NCBI GenBank assembly: GCA_025454315.1
Contig: JALOOP010000003.1
Coordinates: 1-42,727 of the forward strand
Length of the DNA stretch: 42,727 nt
DNA from: Oculatellaceae cyanobacterium Prado106
GTDB lineage: Bacteria > Cyanobacteriota > Cyanobacteriia > Elainellales > Elainellaceae
Direction: 5' to 3'
A program made the position numbers and the translations under genes. Below the pieces are notes generated by a model. The model was not told the origin of the DNA, did not search any database, and worked only from the letters and a program-made list of their open reading frames with translations. Position 1 is the first letter of the stretch. The number at the start of each line of letters is the position of its first letter. Shown in pieces: positions 1-7,900 of the stretch.

Positions 1-91
1 CCCTACTCCCCACTCCCTACTCCCCACTCCCTACTCCCCACTCCCTACTCCCCACTCCCTACTCCCCACTCCCTACTCCCCACTCCCTACT
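1..91. repeat. Heptamer tandem repeat (STRR type)
   Basis: Thirteen consecutive heptamers alternate CCCTACT and CCCCACT, a 14-bp higher-order unit, and the array continues off the left edge. Short tandemly repeated repetitive (STRR) heptamers are known from cyanobacteria. The TAG stop of the adjacent histidine kinase (87-89 on the minus strand) lies inside the last unit, so the array abuts the coding sequence directly. Confidence 0.95.
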
Positions 92-1781
92 CCCCCAAAG
101 GCAACGTAAACACAAACCGACTCCCCTCCCCTAACTTGCTGGTCGCCCAAATTTGGCCGCCATGTTGTTGGATGATGCTGCGGCAGATGGCGAGTCCTAG
201 GCCGGTGCCGCCTTTTTGACGAGAGTCGGTGGCATCGACTTGGTGGAAGCGATCGAAGATGGTTTCGAGGTGGGTGGGGGGGATGCCGCGTCCCTGGTCT
301 TGGAGGGTGACTTGGAGGGTGGTGGCGGTGAGGGTGGTAGTGGTTTGGGTGGTGAGGTGGACGGTGGTGCCAGTGGGGGAGAAGTTGAGGGCGTTGCTGA
401 TGAGGTTGGTGAGGACTTGGAGGATGCGATCGGGGTCTAGGGCGATCGAGAGGGTCTTGGTTGATTCATCGAGATCAACACAGAGATCAATCCCGGCGAT
501 ATCGGCCATGGTTTGCATCAGGTCGATGGCTTGGTGGATCAGGTCGGCGAGGTTGCAGGGTTGTTGGATCAGTTTGATTTTGCCGGAGTTGAGACGTTCT
601 AAGTCGAGGATGTCTTCGACCAGGCGGACGAGGCGATCGCTCCCTTCTACGGCGATTTCTAGGACGCGCTGTCCCCGTGCGGATTCGAGGGTGACGAGGC
701 GATCGCTCAGTAAATTCAGGGCGCATTGGATCGAGGTCAATGGCGTTTTGAGTTCGTGGCTGATGACGGAGATTAATTCATCTTTGAGTCGATCCATTTC
801 CCGTCTCGTGGTGATGTCTTCGCCAATACTCAGGGTGCCGATGATACCGTTGTGGGGCGATCGCAGTAAAGTATTGTTCCAAGCAATCACCAGTTCTTTG
901 CCATCCTTGGTGACGATCGCGTTCTCATAGTAGGTGTGAAAGGATTGTTCGAGAAATTCTCGAAAGACCATGGAAACCTGGGGACGCAGCCGTTGGGGGA
1001 GGCAGGTTTCAAACCAGTTTTTGCCCAGCAGTTCGTCTGCGGTGTAGCCACAAACTTCCAGGAAGAAGGGATTGGCGTAACTAATATTTCCGTCTGCGTC
1101 CAGTCCGACGACAATTAGCCGGACATGATCCAGGAGGGTGCGCCAGCGGCGATCGGCTTCTCGTAGGGTGGCTTCGATGTGGGTGCGCTGCTGGAGTTCT
1201 TGGTGGAGGCGATCGTTACTTTGGGAAAGCTCGGCGGTTCGTTCGATGACGCGCTGTTCGAGGTCGGCTTTGGCTTGTTTGAGGGCGGTTTCGGCGAGTT
1301 GCTGTTCGCGGATGGCTGCCTGTTCTTTAGTGACATCTTTCATCAGAACGCAGCGGGCGGATAGGCCAGACCAGGTAATGGTATGGGCGGTGACTTCAAC
1401 CTGGACGAGGGTGCCGTCTTTTTTCTGGTGTCGCCAGATGCCGACTTGGGAGTGCGATCGCTGGAGGGAATCCACTAGGGCAGCGCGGAGGATGGGGACA
1501 TCTTCGGGGGGGCGAATATCGGCGATCGTCAGGGTGGCAAATTCGGCGGCGGTGTAGCCGTGAAGCTGGATGGCGGCTTCGTTGACGGCCAGGAATTTCC
1601 AGGTCTGGGGATCGTAGATGCACATGGGGTTGGGGTTGTTCTCAAACAGCAGGCGATACATGGCTTCGCTTTGCTGGAGTGCGGCTTCGGCTTGGCTGAG
1701 GTGGGTGAGTTGCGATCGGAGGGTTTGGAGTTCGGTGAGGAGTTGGGCTGGGGTATGCGTAGAATCATGGGCTGGGATCAT
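87..1781 (-). CDS. PAS-domain sensor histidine kinase
   Basis: This is a probably cytoplasmic sensor kinase; no membrane segment is visible. In the 564-residue form there is an N-terminal coiled coil, a first PAS/PAC domain at about residues 35-155, a coiled-coil linker at about 160-210 and a second PAS at about 210-325. A HisKA dimerisation domain follows with the H-box SHELKTPL (phospho-accepting His342), then a HATPase with an N-box-like segment (NLISNAL), G1 (DQGRGIP) and G2 (GTGLGLA). I chose the ATG at 1781 because AGGAG sits 7 bases upstream and because it overlaps the stop of the upstream response regulator as ATGA. A TTG at 1799 would give six more residues and is less likely. Co-translation with the regulator implies a cognate pair. 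The signal is unknown. Confidence 0.93.
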   Translation of the reverse strand: MIPAHDSTHTPAQLLTELQTLRSQLTHLSQAEAALQQSEAMYRLLFENNPNPMCIYDPQTWKFLAVNEAAIQLHGYTAAEFATLTIADIRPPEDVPILRAALVDSLQRSHSQVGIWRHQKKDGTLVQVEVTAHTITWSGLSARCVLMKDVTKEQAAIREQQLAETALKQAKADLEQRVIERTAELSQSNDRLHQELQQRTHIEATLREADRRWRTLLDHVRLIVVGLDADGNISYANPFFLEVCGYTADELLGKNWFETCLPQRLRPQVSMVFREFLEQSFHTYYENAIVTKDGKELVIAWNNTLLRSPHNGIIGTLSIGEDITTRREMDRLKDELISVISHELKTPLTSIQCALNLLSDRLVTLESARGQRVLEIAVEGSDRLVRLVEDILDLERLNSGKIKLIQQPCNLADLIHQAIDLMQTMADIAGIDLCVDLDESTKTLSIALDPDRILQVLTNLISNALNFSPTGTTVHLTTQTTTTLTATTLQVTLQDQGRGIPPTHLETIFDRFHQVDATDSRQKGGTGLGLAICRSIIQQHGGQIWATSKLGEGSRFVFTLPLGE

Positions 1782-3757
1782 GGTGATACTCCTAGGCAAT
1801 CTCGGTGAGAGCGTCTGAGGCGGTGGAGAATGCGATCGATCAATTCGGGGATGGCGATCGGTTTGACCAGGTAATCATCGGCTCCAGCCATGAAGCTGCG
1901 GTGGAGGGTGGAGGTGTCGCGGTGGGCGGAGATGAACATGACGGGCAGGTTTTGCCAGCGGATGTCGTTGCGGATCACTTGGCAGAGGTCGAGGCCGTTC
2001 CAGTGGGGCATTTCGATGTTGAGGAGGACGAGGTCGGGTTGGGTTTGTTCGAGGGTTGACCAGAAGTCATCGGGTTCGCTGAGTAGGGTGATGGAGAAGC
2101 CCTGGGGCTGGAGTCCGGTACGCAGCAGATCGAGGATGGCGGTGTCGTCATCGATGATCAGCAGACGAGAATCAGCGGGGGTGAATTGTTCCAGTCGTTG
2201 GCGAACCAGGGTCATGACCTGGGCGGGTTGGACGGGTTTTGAAACAAAGCCTTGTCCGCCTAAACGCGCTACTCTCACCCGTTCAGCTAAGTCCTGATGC
2301 GCCGTGACGACGATGACGGGAATGGGGGAGTGCTGAGCGTTTAATTCTTCTAGGAGTTGGAAGCCGTCTTCGTTGGCATCGGACAGGCTGAGATCGAGCA
2401 GGATCAGATCGGGGGGTTGTTCTAGGGGATCTTTATAGAGTGCGGCTCTGGCTTGGGTGAGGTTGGTGGCGATCGCCGATTTCACGCCATACATCTGACC
2501 CGCTTCGACCAATTCCTCTGCCCAGATCGGGTCATCTTCTACGATTAGCAAGTGGGCGGCTAAACGGCAGGTGAGGGCGCAGGCTCGGGGTGCAGGTGTA
2601 GGCGTTGAGGGGATGGGCGATCGCACGGACTGAATGCCATCTGCCAGCAATGTAGCCTGATTTGCTGGAGTGGGCTGGACGGAAACCTGTTGCACTGTGC
2701 GCTGAAGATCCCGCAGGGATTCGGCCAGTTGAGCTAACCGCAGCGGGGAGGGCATTTCGGAAACTCGAATTTTGGACAGCAATTGTTCGATTTTGCGAGC
2801 CTGGAGGGCGGCTTTTTCGAGGCCAAAGGTGCCCAGAGAGCCAACCAGGGTATGGGCTTCGCGGGTCGCTTGCTGATGCAGTGCCACACTGGCAATCCCC
2901 GAATGGAAGGCTTGGATCAATCGCTCAATCAACCGGATGCGATCGCCATACTGCGATCCATGGCGCTCCCAGGCTTGGGCAAACTCGGGGGGAATGTGGG
3001 GGGAGCTAGATTCAGGAGGATGGGGCGTAGAGGATTCAGCTTTCTTCAGACGGTAGCCTAAGCCATAGATGGTTTCGATGAGATCGCCTGCGCCTGCCTG
3101 TTTGAGTCGTTTCCGTAAGCTTTTGATATGGGCACGGACGGCGTTCTCGGTGGGCTGTTCGTCAAAGTTCCAGAGGGTATCCATGAGAGTCTGCTGGGTG
3201 AAGATGCGGTGTTGATTTTTGAGGAAGAGTTCGAGGAGACGATATTCTTTGTTTCTTAAGCTGAGGGAATGTCCTGCGTAAGTTACCTGACAAAGATTGG
3301 GATCTAGCACCAAGGCTCCCCATTGGAGGATCGGCAACAGGGCAAGACGGCGATTTTGCAGGAGGGTTTGGATGCGAGTGAGGAAGGCTTTGCCATAGGC
3401 CGTTTGTGGCGACAGGGCCGAGAGGCTCGTCGGTTTGAACAGGGTATCTTCGATGCCGAGATCCAGGTCAGTTTGGTGAGGGTTCTGTTCGACCTCACCC
3501 ATTGGATCGGGTTCATGGGGATCAGCTAAGGCAAAAATGGGAGTCCGATCGCCCTGTTTGCGAATGTTCCGAACCCATTGGAGGCGATCGCCCCTAGTCA
3601 TTCCCAGGACAATCAAATCGTAGGTAGTGAGTTCTCGCATCGTCCAGCCGGACTGAGCATCGGTGGCGAGATCGATTGAAAAACTCTGACTGAGTAATAC
3701 TTTCTGGATCGCTTGTGCCCAGTTGCGATCGCTGTCCACCACTAATAGTTTTGTCAT
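1778..3757 (-). CDS. Multidomain response regulator (REC-wHTH-HPt-REC-REC)
   Basis: A 659-residue hybrid regulator. The order is a receiver-like domain (1-115), an OmpR/PhoB winged helix (about 145-238, ending in the YGLGYRLK hairpin), an HPt-like helical domain (about 260-360, candidate His302 in AHTLVGSLG), a second receiver (about 402-522) and a third receiver (about 530-645). Only the middle receiver keeps the phospho-acceptor, Asp455 in LILLDLSLS. The first has Gly52 (LIVLGMTRG) and the third Asn580 (LVLLNIEMP) at that position. The winged helix points to DNA binding, and HPt plus the intact receiver suggest a phosphorelay with the adjacent kinase. The kinase start overlaps its stop by four bases. 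Upstream is a 480-bp intergenic region divergent from the Uma2 gene. The Shine-Dalgarno is weak. Confidence 0.92.
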   Translation of the reverse strand: MTKLLVVDSDRNWAQAIQKVLLSQSFSIDLATDAQSGWTMRELTTYDLIVLGMTRGDRLQWVRNIRKQGDRTPIFALADPHEPDPMGEVEQNPHQTDLDLGIEDTLFKPTSLSALSPQTAYGKAFLTRIQTLLQNRRLALLPILQWGALVLDPNLCQVTYAGHSLSLRNKEYRLLELFLKNQHRIFTQQTLMDTLWNFDEQPTENAVRAHIKSLRKRLKQAGAGDLIETIYGLGYRLKKAESSTPHPPESSSPHIPPEFAQAWERHGSQYGDRIRLIERLIQAFHSGIASVALHQQATREAHTLVGSLGTFGLEKAALQARKIEQLLSKIRVSEMPSPLRLAQLAESLRDLQRTVQQVSVQPTPANQATLLADGIQSVRSPIPSTPTPAPRACALTCRLAAHLLIVEDDPIWAEELVEAGQMYGVKSAIATNLTQARAALYKDPLEQPPDLILLDLSLSDANEDGFQLLEELNAQHSPIPVIVVTAHQDLAERVRVARLGGQGFVSKPVQPAQVMTLVRQRLEQFTPADSRLLIIDDDTAILDLLRTGLQPQGFSITLLSEPDDFWSTLEQTQPDLVLLNIEMPHWNGLDLCQVIRNDIRWQNLPVMFISAHRDTSTLHRSFMAGADDYLVKPIAIPELIDRILHRLRRSHRDCLGVSP

Positions 3758-4049
3758 AGTAATAACACAAGGTCTTTGTTAATTTGTGGGCATCTTCAGG
3801 CCAAGCGGCCAACACCACAAGAAACAAAGAGCGTCCCTGGATCGAGAACCCCACGACTGCCATCGTCATTCAGGGTTGAAAGGCTTTGGTTGAGGCGGAT
3901 TTTGAATGGAAGCAAGTTTATTTCTCGGGTTGCAATGGGGTTGCAGTGGAGAGAGGAAACAGGTACCGGGGTTGCCCCAGTTCAATCAATATAGGGGAAA
4001 AGCCTACTTGATACTTCACCCAGTCAGGTGATCCGCTTGGACATGGATC

Positions 4050-4091
4050 TCTCACAGTAAACATTTCACAGTAAACGTCTCACAGTAAAAT
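4050..4091. repeat. Three 14-bp direct repeats
   Basis: TCTCACAGTAAACA, TTTCACAGTAAACG and TCTCACAGTAAAAT follow each other without spacing, sharing the core TCACAGTAAA. They lie 145-190 bp before the Uma2 start. They could be a regulator binding array or a small tandem duplication; nothing in the sequence decides between these. Confidence 0.85.
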
Positions 4092-4133
4092 AGAGGCGTT
4101 GCTGAATCTAGCTGTTGCTGAATCCAGCGATAG

Positions 4134-4170
4134 AAATGTTGTGTGGCGGCTACGCTGCCACACAACATTT
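4134..4170. repeat. Perfect 14-bp inverted repeat (hairpin)
   Basis: The arms AAATGTTGTGTGGC (4134-4147) and GCCACACAACATTT (4157-4170) are perfect complements around the 9-nt loop GGCTACGCT. The hairpin lies 66 bp upstream of the Uma2 ATG. Its apex resembles those of the other palindromes in the window, which have different arm sequences. Confidence 0.9.
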
Positions 4171-4236
4171 CACAGCCCCGATCTGCAACTCGAAAATAGC
4201 AACGAATCCTTGGATGGCAATGGAGAAGGTCGTCTT

Positions 4237-5058
4237 ATGTATCAAACAAATCCGCCCAAGCCCCCCCAAGAAACCCTCCCCACCATGTATGATCTGCCCA
4301 GCGAAGACCCGGAGGAGCCTGGTTTGCCCGATGAATTTCACGACATTCAACCCCAACTGCTCAAGGAAACCTTTCGTCCCTCTACCTATCTACCCGAACA
4401 GGTCTTCGTTGGCACCGATCTCAATGTTTACTACGACGTGCGTCATCCCCAATGGTATAAGCGCTCCGATTGGTTTGCAGTCTTGGGCGTAGAGCGTTCC
4501 GAACAGCAAGCAGACCTCCGTCTTAGCTATGTGATCTGGCAGGAAGGCGTATCCCCGTTTCTGGTCGTAGAACTCCTCTCTCCGAGCACCGAAGAAGAAG
4601 ACCTGGGACAGACCCTGAGAGAAATCAATCAGCCCCCTACGAAATGGAATGTGTATGAGCGGATTCTCCATGTTCCCTATTACGTGGTGTTTAGCCGCTA
4701 CACGGGAGAACTCAAAGCTTTTGAAATTCGGGGCGTTCGCTACCAGGAATTGTCTCTGGAGGGCGATCGCTTTTGGCTGCCCGAATTAGAACTGGGATTA
4801 GGCGTGTGGCAGGGGCACTATGAGAATGTAGAAGGACGCTGGTTGCGCTGGTATGACGCTGAGGGGCAATGGTTGCCAACTGCCCAGGAGCAATTAGCCG
4901 ACACCGAAGCTCAATTGGAAGAGGCTGAAGCTCAATTGGAAGAGAGGGAAGCTCAACTGGAAGAAACAGAGGCTCAATTGGAGCAGGAGCGATCGCGGAC
5001 TCAACAATTAGCCGAAATGCTCCACAACCTAGGCATTCCCCCTGACCAAATTCCCTAA
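4237..5058 (+). CDS. Uma2 family (DUF820) nuclease-like protein
   Basis: A 273-residue member of the Uma2/DUF820 family, PD-(D/E)XK-fold proteins greatly expanded in cyanobacteria and often of unknown biological role. The family core is at residues 40-185, with the characteristic VVELLSPST strand (Glu112), a downstream Lys/Tyr region (PTKWNVYE) and the YYVVFSRYTGEL strand. The C-terminus (about 215-263) is a coiled coil of 7-residue units of the type EAQLEE, encoded by near-identical 21-bp repeats. I chose ATG 4237 because GGAGAAGG lies about 7 bases upstream. A longer frame opening at 4099 would be translated through the palindrome and is less likely. It stands alone, flanked by repeats. Confidence 0.87.
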   Translation: MYQTNPPKPPQETLPTMYDLPSEDPEEPGLPDEFHDIQPQLLKETFRPSTYLPEQVFVGTDLNVYYDVRHPQWYKRSDWFAVLGVERSEQQADLRLSYVIWQEGVSPFLVVELLSPSTEEEDLGQTLREINQPPTKWNVYERILHVPYYVVFSRYTGELKAFEIRGVRYQELSLEGDRFWLPELELGLGVWQGHYENVEGRWLRWYDAEGQWLPTAQEQLADTEAQLEEAEAQLEEREAQLEETEAQLEQERSRTQQLAEMLHNLGIPPDQIP

Positions 5059-5144
5059 ACAAATTCCCTGACCAAATCCCCTAAACTCCCGTCGGTTCGG
5101 CTTTACCAAAGCTGTACCAATTTAGGATGAAGCTGTCCATTATT

Positions 5145-5322
5145 GTAGGATGCGTTAGCGCAGATCATTGAGCCATTGGGTGAGGTTTGCGATCGTCGTG
5201 AAGTCTAACAGAGCCTCACCAAGGGATTTAATCTGTTCGAGCGATAAGGCATTGATTTGTTTCGAGGTATGGAGCAACTTGGGGAAAGGCTCGATGCGTT
5301 ACGCTCCGCTAACCCATCCTAC
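5145..5322. repeat. 178-bp segment bounded by 16-bp inverted repeats
   Basis: GTAGGATGCGTTAGCG (5145-5160) and CGCTAACCCATCCTAC (5307-5322) are inverted copies with one mismatch. They enclose the DUF4351 fragment. The GTAGGATGCGTTAGCG motif also occurs at 7619-7634 in another palindromic context, so it is a dispersed repeat in this genome. I see no target-site duplication. Confidence 0.75.
5155..5280 (-). pseudogene. C-terminal fragment of a DUF4351 protein
   Basis: The minus strand reads in one frame for about 41 residues to a TAA at 5155-5157. It includes LSLEQIKSLGEALLDF and a following LTQWL segment. This matches the terminal DUF4351 motif (leucine-rich, then LGEALLDF, then a WL ending) found at the end of cyanobacterial Rpn/PD-(D/E)XK transposase-like proteins. 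Upstream in the same frame a stop appears inside the GCGTAACGCATC repeat, and no start or nuclease domain is present. It is therefore a remnant, probably of a deleted gene, with the repeat inserted at its broken edge. Confidence 0.7.
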
Positions 5323-5851
5323 AGTTCCACTGGGAAGTGCATGTTCTAATGCTCTTGAAGTTTTAAGCGATCGCAATATTCTCTTTTTATTGGACAGTGT
5401 TTTGAAAGCTTCTGTTCACTTCACTGAAGCACTACCCATTCACAGGTACGGAGATGGCAATGAACATATCCTTACAAATGTTGATGCATACTGTAGCCAA
5501 TGAGAATATATCAGGGAAACTCTCCCTTCGTAAGTCCATGGATCTTTTTCTAAAAGTTTAGTGTTGTGAAGATTCTTAAATCGATGACCATTGGCTTGTA
5601 GTTGGGGCGATCGCCTTCTATCCTTGAATTCCCACAGAATGGTCTATTCACTCTCGGCCTTAGATCTCTAGGCTCTCAATATTAAGTAATTTATAATACA
5701 TTGATCTTCATTCTGTCCGGGTATCTGGTAACATCCATGTGATTCCGGGAAGGAGCTTTTCTTCACCAAAAGACTGCAAATCTCCCTAGAATTGACATTT
5801 TTTGCAAGCATCTGTCTGTAACATCCTAATAATCTTTTCAAAGATGTTCAT

Positions 5852-5865
5852 TGTGATTAATCACA
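5852..5865. promoter_or_regulatory. 14-bp palindrome TGTGATTAATCACA, candidate operator
   Basis: A perfect dyad, TGTGA-TTAA-TCACA, centred about 138 bp upstream of the ATG of the subtilase-like gene. The half sites resemble CRP-family half sites (TGTGA/TCACA), but the spacer is 4 nt rather than the 6 nt expected for CRP. The regulator is therefore unassigned. Confidence 0.45.
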
Positions 5866-5996
5866 GTGAAAGCATCTAAGCTTTGCTTGAAAGCCCCAAA
5901 TACAGACCAGCCTAAATTGGTCGTTGAGTTGCATGATGAGTTCAATTCAATGATCGATTGATTTGTCCTGTGCATTTACCACATTGGAACACTACC

Positions 5997-7547
5997 ATGA
6001 GCATCACGATTAGCAAAAATGATCCACTGTTTAAAAAAGTGGGTGGCGATTTGGTGACGGTGGAGATTGAATATGAAGCAGCGCTTAGCAATTCAATTGG
6101 CAATACATTTCAACCCAGCAATTCTTTGTTGCAAGTTGAGAATGGATTTATTGCCATTGAGGCGATCGCCAACGGCAACGCAGCGGCGCTCAAAGCTGAT
6201 TTAGAACGCCTCGGACTCAAGAACGGTTCAGCCTTTGGTCTGTACGTTTCAGGTCTGATTCCACTTGATCAAGTTAGCGCAATTGCCATGAAGTATGTCG
6301 CGTTTCAAGGGCTTGGCTCCATCAATGAGTTTGATACCCGCAGCAGCACGGTCTATGGACATGCTAATGCGGCTGGGGCAGAAGCGGTGGGTGCGGCTGA
6401 CTATCGCAGAACGCCTGCGTTTGGCACCAATCCACCTCAAATTGAATCCTTTTCCTCGGCGGGCAATACTCCGATTCTGTTTAATATTGATGGCTCACCC
6501 ACCAATCAGATTCGCCAAAAGCCCGAAATCACCGCTCCCGATGGCACCGATACCACTTTCTTTGGCTCTGATGTCGATGGTAACGGCAAACCCAATTTCT
6601 TTGGCACTTCTGCGGCGGCACCCCATGCGGCAGCGGTCGCAGTCCTCCTGCGAGATGCGAATTCATCCCTGACCCCCGCCCAGATTTATCAAGCGCTGGA
6701 AAACTCGGCGATCGACATGGATGATCCTTCGACTCCAGGGTTTGATGTAGGATTCGACACAGGCACAGGATTTGGGTTGATTCAGGCGGATGCTGCATTG
6801 GCAAGCGTCCTAGGCGGGATTCCTAGCTGCAATGGCAAACTAGCCACCATTTTTGTCAATGCTGCCAATCGAATCGTGGGAGGGATAAGCAACGGGCAGA
6901 CTTACTTTGGCAATCTGCTTGGAACAGTGGGCGATGATGTGATCGTGACCCAAAATGGCAACGATACGGTGACCGGATTGGGTGGCAACGATACTATCTG
7001 TGTCAGGGACGGCAATAATACCGTGAGTGCCACGGGTGGCAACAACTATGTGGAAGCAGGCAGCGGCAATGATTCGATCGGCATTGGTGCTGGAGCGGAT
7101 ACGGTGCTGGCAGGTAACGGTAACAACTTTGTTTACTCTCTGGGAACAGGAGCAAATGATAATAATCAAATTACCACAGGTAGTGGTAGCGATCGGATTC
7201 TGATGCTCCTGGGAACCAATGATGTTGTCACTGGAGCCGGAGATGACCAAATTACGGTGGGAGCTGGCAATGATTTGATCAATGCTGGAACGGGCAATAA
7301 CACGGTGACCACTGGAGGCGGTCAGGATAGAATCACCCTGGTCGAAGGTGCTGGTATCACCACGATTCAGGATTTCCAGGACGGCAATGACAGACTCACA
7401 GGGTTCAGCTTTGGCGCGGTGACGGTTACCCAAGGAACTGGAATTGATGTCCTCAACACCCTCATTACCAGAACGGCAGGGGGTGATGTGTTGGCAAGAT
7501 TAGCCAATGTGTCCGCTAGCTTAATTACTGCTGCTGATTTTGTCTAA
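5997..7547 (+). CDS. Subtilase-like protein lacking Asp/His region, with RTX-like repeats
   Basis: A 516-residue protein. Residues 1-104 look like the propeptide of cyanobacterial S8 peptidases (ending near GLIPLDQVSAIAMKYV). The sequence then jumps directly to the C-terminal third of the catalytic domain: HANAAGAEAVGAA, a KPEITAPDG stretch and FFGTSAAAPHAAAVAVL, with nucleophile Ser205. The region that normally carries the catalytic Asp (GVLSDS-type) and His is absent. From about residue 310 there are glycine/aspartate-rich hemolysin-type repeats (GNDTVTGLGGNDT, GNDSIGIGAGAD and similar) and a terminal domain typical of type I-secreted proteins. I prefer ATG 5997 over a TTG at 5958. It could be a pseudoprotease or a recent in-frame deletion product. 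It converges on another RTX gene. Confidence 0.85.
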   Translation: MSITISKNDPLFKKVGGDLVTVEIEYEAALSNSIGNTFQPSNSLLQVENGFIAIEAIANGNAAALKADLERLGLKNGSAFGLYVSGLIPLDQVSAIAMKYVAFQGLGSINEFDTRSSTVYGHANAAGAEAVGAADYRRTPAFGTNPPQIESFSSAGNTPILFNIDGSPTNQIRQKPEITAPDGTDTTFFGSDVDGNGKPNFFGTSAAAPHAAAVAVLLRDANSSLTPAQIYQALENSAIDMDDPSTPGFDVGFDTGTGFGLIQADAALASVLGGIPSCNGKLATIFVNAANRIVGGISNGQTYFGNLLGTVGDDVIVTQNGNDTVTGLGGNDTICVRDGNNTVSATGGNNYVEAGSGNDSIGIGAGADTVLAGNGNNFVYSLGTGANDNNQITTGSGSDRILMLLGTNDVVTGAGDDQITVGAGNDLINAGTGNNTVTTGGGQDRITLVEGAGITTIQDFQDGNDRLTGFSFGAVTVTQGTGIDVLNTLITRTAGGDVLARLANVSASLITAADFV

Positions 7548-7624
7548 GGCTGCGGCGATCGCAATGACCAAGCGGCTGTGGAACTCGGGTCACGACATTG
7601 AATCTGTAAGATCAGGCCTGTAGG

Positions 7625-7742
7625 ATGCGTTAGCGAAGCGTAAGGGGATCTCTGAGAAAGAAAATCCCAGATTTTTTGTGGTGTGGCGAGGCCACACCAC
7701 AAAAAATCTGGGATTTTCTTTCATGGAAATGTCCTAACGCAT
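7625..7742. repeat. Nested inverted repeat with 32-bp perfect stem
   Basis: The inner arms 7656-7687 and 7691-7722 are perfectly complementary over 32 bp around a 3-nt spacer (GAG). The outer arms GATGCGTTAG (7625-7634) and CTAACGCATC (7733-7742) are also complementary. The structure looks like a long hairpin inserted within a GTAGGATGCGTTAGCG-type repeat. As RNA it would be a very stable bidirectional terminator. Confidence 0.92.
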
Positions 7743-7832
7743 CGGTGATCGATACGTGGTCGATGAGATGTTATGCTTCGTTCGCTTTAACGTCTTGATT
7801 CAATGTTCGGATCACCGAATCCAATCCTAGTA

Positions 7833-7900
7833 CAATGTCACTGAAATAACGATCCGAATCGCCCCCCAACCCCCAACTCTGGGGGAGCCGAGGCTTCAAG
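7833..7900 (+). mobile_element. Partial copy of the CAATGTCACTGA MITE-like element
   Basis: It starts with CAATGTCACTGAAATAACGA and continues with the C-rich core (CCCCCCAACCCCCAACTC, then GGGGGAGCCGA), matching the left end of the complete element at 40545-40677. The right terminal repeat is not found, so this is a truncated or decayed copy. Confidence 0.75.

Larger units (their letters stand above)
3758..4236. other. Divergent intergenic region between response regulator and Uma2 gene
   Basis: I see no credible gene here. The stretch must hold the promoters of two divergent units. It contains three 14-bp direct repeats (4050-4091) and a 14-bp-stem hairpin (4134-4170), described separately. 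A short open frame at about 3776-3994 shows no recognisable protein features. Confidence 0.6.
5059..5996. other. Long intergenic region with gene fragment and palindrome
   Basis: No intact gene is supported in these 938 bp. They contain a repeat-bounded DUF4351 fragment (5145-5322) and a 14-bp palindrome (5852-5865). An AT-rich stretch from about 5680 includes TATAAT at 5692-5697, but no convincing -35 box. An open frame ending at 5503 (plus) has a protein-like last 50 residues but no start context or recognised family. Confidence 0.6.

Noticed and set aside
229-930. 233-codon plus-strand frame opposite the histidine kinase
   Set aside because: Arg/Ser-rich shadow of a clear kinase domain on the minus strand; no protein family features.
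3776-3994. 72-codon open frame upstream of the response regulator
   Set aside because: Composition is atypical, there is no start context, and it lies in a divergent promoter region.
5168-5503. Open frame of 111 codons on the plus strand after the Uma2 gene
   Set aside because: Its first part is antisense to the DUF4351 fragment and crosses the inverted repeat. There is no Shine-Dalgarno or recognised family. The last 50 residues look protein-like but have no start of their own.
6840-7433. 197-codon minus-strand frame opposite the RTX repeats
   Set aside because: It is antisense to regular Gly/Asp-rich repeats, which create long open frames on the other strand by composition alone.
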